In this document: positions 40,750-45,362 of the stretch, in pieces | Layout: each line of letters begins with the position of its first letter | How positions within the stretch are numbered: position 1 is the first letter of the stretch | NCBI GenBank assembly: GCA_021372355.1 | Contig: JAJFUQ010000197.1 | Location: 1-45,362, forward strand | Length of the DNA: 45,362 bases | Source of the DNA: Nocardiaceae bacterium | GTDB lineage: Bacteria; Actinomycetota; Actinomycetes; Mycobacteriales; Mycobacteriaceae | Direction of reading: 5' to 3' | Notes under the pieces: model-generated | The model's database searches: none | Told to the model about the DNA's origin: nothing | What the model saw: only the letters and a program-made list of their open reading frames with translations | Program-made: the position numbers and the translations under genes

Positions 40750-41460
40750 ATGGCCACAAACACCCTGGTTGAGCAGCACGAGTCCGATTTTGCGACGGCC
40801 GCGCGCGAGACCTGGGTGGTGTGGGCCGGCCTCTTCGCGTTGGGCATCGGCTTCGGCGTGTACGTATCCAGTCACGGGTTTCCGTGGTGGCTCGCGCCCG
40901 TGATCTCGGCCACGATCTTCGCGGGCTCTCTCGAATTCATCCTCGTTGGAATGCTCGTCGTCGCCGCACCGATCGCCGCGATAGCGACCACGACCTTCGT
41001 CGTGAACTCGCGGCACCTGTTCTATGGACTGACATTCCCTCTCGAACGGGTGCGCGGCCGCTCGGCGAAGTTCTACAGCGTCTATGCGCTGACCGACGAG
41101 GCATACGCCTTGTTGAGCACGAAAGATCCTCGGGGCCTTCGCAGCGGAAGAATCCTCTGGACCCAACTCGGCCTGCATTCGTCGTGGTCGATCGGCGCCC
41201 TGGTGGGCGGTGTCGCTGGATCGACTGTCCTGAATGACGTCAAGGGACTCGACTTCATCCTGACGGCCCTGTTCATCGTGCTGACGATGGACGCCTACCG
41301 AGACCGCCCCGACTGGCGAACGCTCATTCTGGCCGGCGGATGTGCCGTGGTGGCCGCGGTCCTGGCACCGCAGGCCATCGTGCTCGCGGGAATGGGCCTG
41401 TTCGCGTCGACGCTGGTCTTTCGACACCTCGCCGGCCGGAGGTCGGTCCATGCCGCATGA
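40750..41460 (+). CDS. azlC: AzlC-type branched-chain amino acid exporter, large subunit
   Basis: A 236-residue membrane protein with about eight hydrophobic segments. ALGIGFGVYVSSHGFPWWLAP, SLEFILVGMLVV and VVNSRHLFYGLTF are AzlC features. Works with AzlD to export branched-chain amino acids or analogues. It overlaps azlD by 11 bases, so translation is coupled. Regulation by the divergent Lrp-type protein is inferred. Confidence 0.9.
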   Translation: MATNTLVEQHESDFATAARETWVVWAGLFALGIGFGVYVSSHGFPWWLAPVISATIFAGSLEFILVGMLVVAAPIAAIATTTFVVNSRHLFYGLTFPLERVRGRSAKFYSVYALTDEAYALLSTKDPRGLRSGRILWTQLGLHSSWSIGALVGGVAGSTVLNDVKGLDFILTALFIVLTMDAYRDRPDWRTLILAGGCAVVAAVLAPQAIVLAGMGLFASTLVFRHLAGRRSVHAA

Positions 41461-41776
41461 GCTTTACATCGCGTCCGCAATCGCCGTCGCGGGCGGGATC
41501 ACCCTTGCGCTACGCGCGATTCCCTTTGCGGTGAAGGGATACCTCCGCGAGTCGGCATTGCTCGCCGACATCGGGAAGTGGATGCCACTCGGTGCCCTCA
41601 CGATCCTGGCGTTCTACGTGCTGACGCCGCTCGCGACCACCGAGTGGTCCGTTGCCCTTCCTCAGTTCATCGCCGTCCTGACCACGATCGCCCTCCATGC
41701 GTGGAGGCGCAACGTCGTGCTGAGCCTCGTCTGCGGAACGCTGGTGTGCGTCGGGTTGTCGGCGTTGCTCGGCTAG
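41450..41776 (+). CDS. azlD: AzlD-type small subunit of branched-chain amino acid exporter
   Basis: A 108-residue protein with about four helices. It starts MPHELYIASAIAVAGGITLALRAIPF (family-typical LRA-PF), then LGALTILAFYVL and AWRRNVVLSLVCGTL. The start at 41450 is chosen for overlap with azlC; longer frame starts are shadows. Its stop overlaps the convergent hydrolase stop by four bases (CTAG). Confidence 0.88.
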   Translation: MPHELYIASAIAVAGGITLALRAIPFAVKGYLRESALLADIGKWMPLGALTILAFYVLTPLATTEWSVALPQFIAVLTTIALHAWRRNVVLSLVCGTLVCVGLSALLG

Positions 41777-42462
41777 TCGCCGGCTGCGGCAATATCGATC
41801 AAATCGGCGACCGCGCCCCACTGCGATGCGAGCGAGGCGTGGCTCGCGTCGAGTTCGATGGTCTTCCGCGGATTCATGCGAGCCGCCATTCGGCGCTCGT
41901 TGTCCGGGTTGATCATGCGGTCTTGCGTCGACACCTGGTACCAGACCGGCTTGTGCTTCCATGCTGGGTCGGTCACGGTGTCGCCGAACGTCGACGCCAG
42001 CGGCGCCTTCTGGGTCACCGCCATGACGAGCGCCTCGTCGTCGCTGAGATCCTGCGCGAAACTCTCGCCGAACTTGTCCGCCTGGATCCACAGATATCCG
42101 TCGGAGTCGGGGACGACGGCCGAGAACGCTGCGGGCGGCATTTCCTCGGTGAGCTGACCCGGGCTCTCCCCCGCGTCCGGCGCGAACGCCGCGATGTAGA
42201 CGAGCCCGACGACGTTCGGAAGGTTTCCGGCCTCGGTGATCACGGCACCACCATAGGAATGGCCGACCAGCAGCACGGGTCCGTCGATCTGCTTGACCAT
42301 CTGCTGAGTTCGGGCCGCATCGTCGGCGAGCGAGGTGAGCGGGTTCTCGACAGCATGGATGTTGTCGTATCCGCGGCGATTCAAGTCGACGATGACCTTC
42401 GCCCAGTGGGCCGCGCCGCCCCAGAATCCGTGGACGAGAACAATCGCGGGCTTATCCGACAT
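41773..42462 (-). CDS. Alpha/beta hydrolase (EstC/salicylate-esterase-like)
   Basis: A 229-residue hydrolase with HGFWGGAAHW as oxyanion region, GHSYGGAV nucleophile elbow, STQDRMINPD (acid), and DASHASLAS (His). This short form resembles plant-type and actinobacterial methylesterase-like members (HGAWHG group). GAGAGGT precedes the ATG. It is divergent from an AraC regulator with only 66 bases between the chosen starts, so the regulator probably controls it. Confidence 0.86.
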   Translation of the reverse strand: MSDKPAIVLVHGFWGGAAHWAKVIVDLNRRGYDNIHAVENPLTSLADDAARTQQMVKQIDGPVLLVGHSYGGAVITEAGNLPNVVGLVYIAAFAPDAGESPGQLTEEMPPAAFSAVVPDSDGYLWIQADKFGESFAQDLSDDEALVMAVTQKAPLASTFGDTVTDPAWKHKPVWYQVSTQDRMINPDNERRMAARMNPRKTIELDASHASLASQWGAVADLIDIAAAGD

Positions 42463-42528
42463 GGTGGACCTCTCTCGATGGAAGACTGCGATGACATTCA
42501 ACCTATTGCGGACGATCGGGCACAGGCC

Positions 42529-43407
42529 ATGACTCAGGACCCGGATACCTTTGCCGATGCTCCGGACGCGTCGATCTTGTTTCCGAGCGTTGCCGGAGAC
42601 GCACTGTCCGAACTGCTCCAACTGGTGAGCCTGCGCGGAGACGCCGTCGCACGGTTTGCCCCTACCCCGCCGTTTCGCGTGGACATACCGAAAGGAGTTC
42701 GTGCACTTCACATCGCCGAGACGGCGGGGGTCGTCGTCGAGACCGCCGAGGGCCGGATCACACTGGACGCCGGCGACATGGTGCTTGTTGCCCGCGGCGA
42801 TTCGCATCATGTGTCGAGCGATGACGCGGCGGGATGGGTATCGGGAACGTTCGTTCTCAACAACGAGTCCGCGGGCACACTTCTCGACGTCTTGCCGTCA
42901 GCGATTCGCGTGCGGGCCGCAGGTCGCCCCTGGCTTCCACTCAGCTTGAATTTGCTCCTCGAGGAACTGAAGCCAGGGCGTCCGGGTGCCGGAGTCATGA
43001 TCTCGCGCATTCTCGACCTGCTGTTCATTCATGCGCTGCGGGAGTGGTCGTCGACAAACGGGGCTCAACCGGGATGGCTCACCGCCGCGCTGGATCGACA
43101 ACTCGCGCCGGTCCTCACCGCGATCCATGCACATCCAGAGCACCGATGGACGGTCGCGGACCTTGCTCATCTCGCGAATCAGTCACGGTCGGTGTTCGCC
43201 GAGCGATTCACTCGGCTGCTCGGACAGTCGCCCGCCGCGTACGTGGCCAGCCGGCGTCTCGAGAAGGCGGCGGCGCTCCTGGAGACGGACGAACAGTCCG
43301 TCAGCCAGGTCGCGCGGGCGGTCGGATTCGAGTCGGATGCGGCGTTCAGTCGGGCGTTCACGCGCGAATTCGGTGTCGCCCCTTCCCGTTGGCGCAAACG
43401 GAACTGA
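42529..43407 (+). CDS. AraC family regulator with cupin-type sensor domain
   Basis: A 292-residue regulator. The N-terminal cupin_6-like domain has VRALHIAETAGVVVETAEGRITLDAGDMVLVARGDSHHV (in family order). The C-terminal double helix-turn-helix is WTVADLAHLANQSRSVFAERFTRLLGQSPAAYVASRRLEKAA and the AFSRAFTREFGVAPSRWRK box. ATG 42529 is preferred; ATG 42478 would leave only 15 bases to the divergent hydrolase gene. Likely regulates that hydrolase. Confidence 0.83.
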   Translation: MTQDPDTFADAPDASILFPSVAGDALSELLQLVSLRGDAVARFAPTPPFRVDIPKGVRALHIAETAGVVVETAEGRITLDAGDMVLVARGDSHHVSSDDAAGWVSGTFVLNNESAGTLLDVLPSAIRVRAAGRPWLPLSLNLLLEELKPGRPGAGVMISRILDLLFIHALREWSSTNGAQPGWLTAALDRQLAPVLTAIHAHPEHRWTVADLAHLANQSRSVFAERFTRLLGQSPAAYVASRRLEKAAALLETDEQSVSQVARAVGFESDAAFSRAFTREFGVAPSRWRKRN

Positions 43408-43513
43408 TTCCCGGAAGACTTCCAAACTCTCTGCGACTACCTGTCGAATTCCGATGCCTCGATTCGTCGTATCAGTGAGAGCCCGGAAAGAACTGTTGCC
43501 GAGGAGCGAAGCG

Positions 43514-43720
43514 ATGAACACGCTGACCGAGATGATGACCCTCTCGTTCGCCCGCCCGCCAATGGGCGCCAGCAAAACCGAAGTGGCCGCCTGGTTCGAA
43601 GCCAAGGCGCGACTGCACGAGCACCTCGCCGCGGAGGGTGGCCCGGACGCCGATCAGGAGCGAGCGCTGGCCGCCAGCGCCCATCGGCGCTCGTCGGACC
43701 TCACCGTAGTCGCCGCCTAG
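43514..43720 (+). CDS. Small hypothetical protein
   Basis: A 68-residue protein with no recognised domain. It starts MNTLTEMMTLSFARPPMGASKTEV and is Ala/Glu-rich, with a predicted single amphipathic helix (VAAWFEAKARLHEHLAAEGG). GAGGAG lies eight bases before the ATG, good support for translation. Function unknown. Confidence 0.55.
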   Translation: MNTLTEMMTLSFARPPMGASKTEVAAWFEAKARLHEHLAAEGGPDADQERALAASAHRRSSDLTVVAA

Positions 43721-43727
43721 GGTATGA

Positions 43728-43781
43728 CCAAGATCACGACTGTGAAGATGCCGCGATTCTGCATCGCAATTACGATCTTGG
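43728..43781 (+). repeat. Nested inverted repeats abutting the SGNH start
   Basis: Outer arms CCAAGATC (43728-43735) and GATCTTGG (43774-43781) enclose inner arms GATGC (43747-43751) and GCATC (43761-43765). The structure ends two bases before the GTG at 43783. It could be a translation-modulating hairpin or a terminator for the small upstream gene. Confidence 0.4.
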
Positions 43782-43782
43782 G

Positions 43783-44436
43783 GTGTATCGTGCCCGTCCC
43801 GTTCGTTTTGGCTTGATCTGCGCCGCAGCAGCCTCTTTAGTTACACTTCTCGGCCCCGCCGCCTACGCGACGACCGCCGCCCACCCCAAGCCGACCGTCG
43901 CGTTCCTTGGCGACTCGTACACGGCAGGGACCGGCGACCCACAGTACTGGCGGACGACCTCGAAGCTGATGTGTTGGGACGCGCTGAACTTCGGCCGCAG
44001 CGGGACCGGCTACGTGAATCCCGGGAAGAAGGCTGTCTACGGAGTCTTCGGTCAGCGGGTCGAGAACATCGTTGAGGCGCACCCATCGATCGTCATCGTC
44101 CAGGGCAGCTTCAATGACAAGAAGACCACGGACGTCGAACCCGCGGCACATGCCGTTCTCGAGGAACTCCGCGAGCGCTTGCCAAGCGCCGAGATCTTCG
44201 CCATGAGCCCGGTTTACCGTCCCAAGAAGGACAGCACGGCCCTCGTCAACGCCAACACGGCGGCGGTCCACAAGGCCGCCACCGAGGTCGGGGTTCCGTT
44301 CATCGACGCCCGCACGTTCATCAAGGTCGATCCGAGCCTGTACCGCCGCGACCTGTTGCACCCAAACGCCAAGGGCCATCTGGCGCTTGGGAAGAAGCTG
44401 GCCGCGGTGCTGCCCAAGCGTTTGAACGCCTGCTGA
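43783..44436 (+). CDS. Exported SGNH/GDSL hydrolase
   Basis: A 217-residue secreted esterase/lipase-like protein. A signal peptide (about 1-29, LICAAAASLVTLLGPAAYA) precedes the catalytic domain. Block I is FLGDSYTAGTG (Ser), block III is QGSFND (Asn), and block V is LLHPNAKGH (Asp-x-x-His, here D-L-L-H). Block II Gly is in NFGRSGTGY. The GTG start has no clear Shine-Dalgarno. A 30-codon overlapping frame from 43724 is discussed in the findings. Substrate unknown. Confidence 0.83.
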   Translation: MYRARPVRFGLICAAAASLVTLLGPAAYATTAAHPKPTVAFLGDSYTAGTGDPQYWRTTSKLMCWDALNFGRSGTGYVNPGKKAVYGVFGQRVENIVEAHPSIVIVQGSFNDKKTTDVEPAAHAVLEELRERLPSAEIFAMSPVYRPKKDSTALVNANTAAVHKAATEVGVPFIDARTFIKVDPSLYRRDLLHPNAKGHLALGKKLAAVLPKRLNAC

Positions 44437-44470
44437 GGCAACTCCGGCCGAGAAAGTGCACACTGGGATC

Positions 44471-44908
44471 GTGACTGGACCATCCGATCCACGCCTTCGA
44501 CAGCTCGTGCTGCTGCGCAAAGTCCGTGACCGGATCGATCGCGACTATGCGCAGCCGCTCGACGTCGAGGCGCTGGCCCGCGGCGTGTTCATGTCCGCCG
44601 GCCACCTGAGTCGCGAGTTCCGGGCTGCCTACGGCGAATCGCCATACAGCTATCTCATGACCCGCCGGATCGAACGCGCCATGACCCTCCTGCGGCGGGG
44701 CGACATGTCCGTCACCGAGGTGTGCTTCGAAGTCGGCTGTTCCTCGTTGGGAACGTTCAGCACGCGATTTTCCGAACTCGTCGGCATCTCCCCGAGCGCC
44801 TACAAGAAGATTGCCGGCGATGAGGCCAAGGGCATCCCGGCGTGCGTAGCCAAACAGGTCACGAGACCGGTCAGGAATCGAGAAGCAGCGGCCGTCGCGC
44901 CTCAGTAG
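44471..44908 (+). CDS. AraC-type helix-turn-helix regulator (DNA-binding domain only)
   Basis: A 145-residue regulator consisting almost only of the AraC DNA-binding domain: LDVEALARGVFMSAGHLSREFRAAYGESPYSYLMTRRIERAM, then VTEVCFEVGCSSLGTFSTRFSELVGISPSAYKK. GTG 44471 fits the family (MTGPSDPRL); GTG 44456 is an alternative. It is ten bases before the VOC gene, a pairing common in actinobacteria. Confidence 0.85.
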   Translation: MTGPSDPRLRQLVLLRKVRDRIDRDYAQPLDVEALARGVFMSAGHLSREFRAAYGESPYSYLMTRRIERAMTLLRRGDMSVTEVCFEVGCSSLGTFSTRFSELVGISPSAYKKIAGDEAKGIPACVAKQVTRPVRNREAAAVAPQ

Positions 44909-44918
44909 CGTGATCGAC

Positions 44919-45326
44919 ATGAGCCTGAGCATTCACTACACCTTCCTTCCCGCTGACGACCCGGACGCCTCGCTGGCCTTCTACCGGGACACCCTCGGTT
45001 TCGAGGTTCGCAACGACGTCGGATACGGCACCATGCGCTGGATCACCGTCGGACCCGAGGGTTCGAAGACGTCGATCGTGCTGCACCCGCCGGCCGCCGA
45101 TCCCGGCATCACCGAGGACGAGCGCCGCACCATCGCCGAGATGATGGCGAAGGGAAGTTACGCCAGCATCGTGCTGTCTTCCGAAGATGTGGACAGCACG
45201 TTCGAACAGGTCCAGGCAGCAGGCGCGGAAGTCGTACAGGAGCCGATGGACCAGCCGTACGGCGTGCGGGACTGTGCATTCCGCGACCCGGCGGGCAACC
45301 TCGTTCGGATCAACCAGGCCGCCTGA
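44919..45326 (+). CDS. VOC family (glyoxalase-like) protein
   Basis: A 135-residue protein with two beta-alpha-beta-beta-beta half-modules: IHYTFLPADDPDASLAFYRDTLGFEV and YASIVLSSEDVDSTFEQVQAAGAEVV, ending CAFRDPAGNLVRINQ. The His near the start and Glu/Arg near the end suggest a metal site. ATG 44919 is preferred to GTG 44910. Probably co-expressed with the AraC-type regulator. Confidence 0.85.
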   Translation: MSLSIHYTFLPADDPDASLAFYRDTLGFEVRNDVGYGTMRWITVGPEGSKTSIVLHPPAADPGITEDERRTIAEMMAKGSYASIVLSSEDVDSTFEQVQAAGAEVVQEPMDQPYGVRDCAFRDPAGNLVRINQAA

Positions 45327-45343
45327 CGCGATGATGGTCGTTT

Positions 45344-45362
45344 GCGCTCGATCAGCGAGCGC
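45344..45362 (+). terminator. Hairpin terminator at the window edge
   Basis: Seven-base arms GCGCTCG and CGAGCGC around a five-base loop, 17 bases after the VOC stop. The window ends with the arm, so any T-tract is out of view. Confidence 0.6.

Noticed and set aside
1..45362. CRISPR array, tRNA/rRNA genes, insertion sequences or prophage
   Set aside because: No regularly spaced repeats, tRNA-like cloverleaf, transposase or phage motifs were seen by eye.

Overview
High-GC actinobacterial chromosome, most likely a Nocardiaceae-type member of the Mycobacteriales (Rhodococcus/Nocardia relatives). The inference rests on strong GC bias at third positions, a mycothiol-dependent-isomerase-type fold, a deazaflavin (F420)-type nitroreductase, many SDR/FadD/TetR genes, and a cluster matching the DosR (DevR) dormancy regulon of mycobacteria. 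No rRNA, tRNA, insertion sequence, prophage or CRISPR array was seen. No gene-free stretch exceeds about 300 bases.

Region 1 (1-18.6 kb) is a dormancy/hypoxia island. It holds ppsA and pfkB (divergent), a polysaccharide deacetylase lipoprotein, a Ddn-like nitroreductase, an alpha/beta hydrolase, an HspX-like Hsp20, a small membrane protein, a phosphoribosyltransferase-erythromycin esterase fusion (Rv2030c-like), an unrecognised 358-residue protein, an acsA-E1alpha-E1beta-E2-acyl carrier protein-GyrI-like operon, a CYTH-CHAD protein and an Acg-like nitroreductase. Around these genes I find repeated 14-bp dyads of the form GGGnCnnnnGnCCC, the DosR-box pattern. At five starts (ppsA, pfkB, deacetylase, alpha/beta hydrolase, acsA) the proximal box is centred 42.5-43.5 bp before the start codon, with a -10-like nAnnnT hexamer at -12 to -7. 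This points to leaderless, class-II-activated transcripts. ppsA and pfkB share two boxes placed symmetrically between them. The genes together suggest hypoxic rerouting of pyruvate, acetyl-CoA and PEP, with chaperone, polyphosphate-linked and nitroreductase functions. No dosR/dosS gene lies in the window.

Region 2 (18.6-25.2 kb) holds a SnoaL-like protein with an unusual FAD-monooxygenase/ferredoxin-reductase fusion, a two-domain VOC protein, a DinB/maleylpyruvate-isomerase-SCP2 gene broken by one in-frame TGA, a DUF1990 protein, a CDF metal exporter and a methyltransferase. Region 3 (25.2-33.3 kb) is lipid/acyl-CoA metabolism: a coupled operon MerR-SDR-FadD-cyclase-methyltransferase, overlapping hotdog thioesterases, an SDR, an MFS exporter and an enoyl-CoA hydratase.

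Region 4 (33.4-39.4 kb) holds a Met/His-rich lipoprotein and a DUF1275 membrane protein. It continues with an old-yellow-enzyme/SDR pair divergent from a TetR gene with a near-perfect operator between them, a small exported protein, an ion-channel-like protein with a non-canonical filter and an SRPBCC protein. Region 5 (39.4-45.4 kb) is a TetR gene, a Lrp/AsnC regulator divergent from azlCD, an alpha/beta hydrolase divergent from an AraC regulator, a 68-residue protein, an exported SGNH hydrolase and an AraC-VOC pair. All functions are inferred from sequence motifs; no database search was run.
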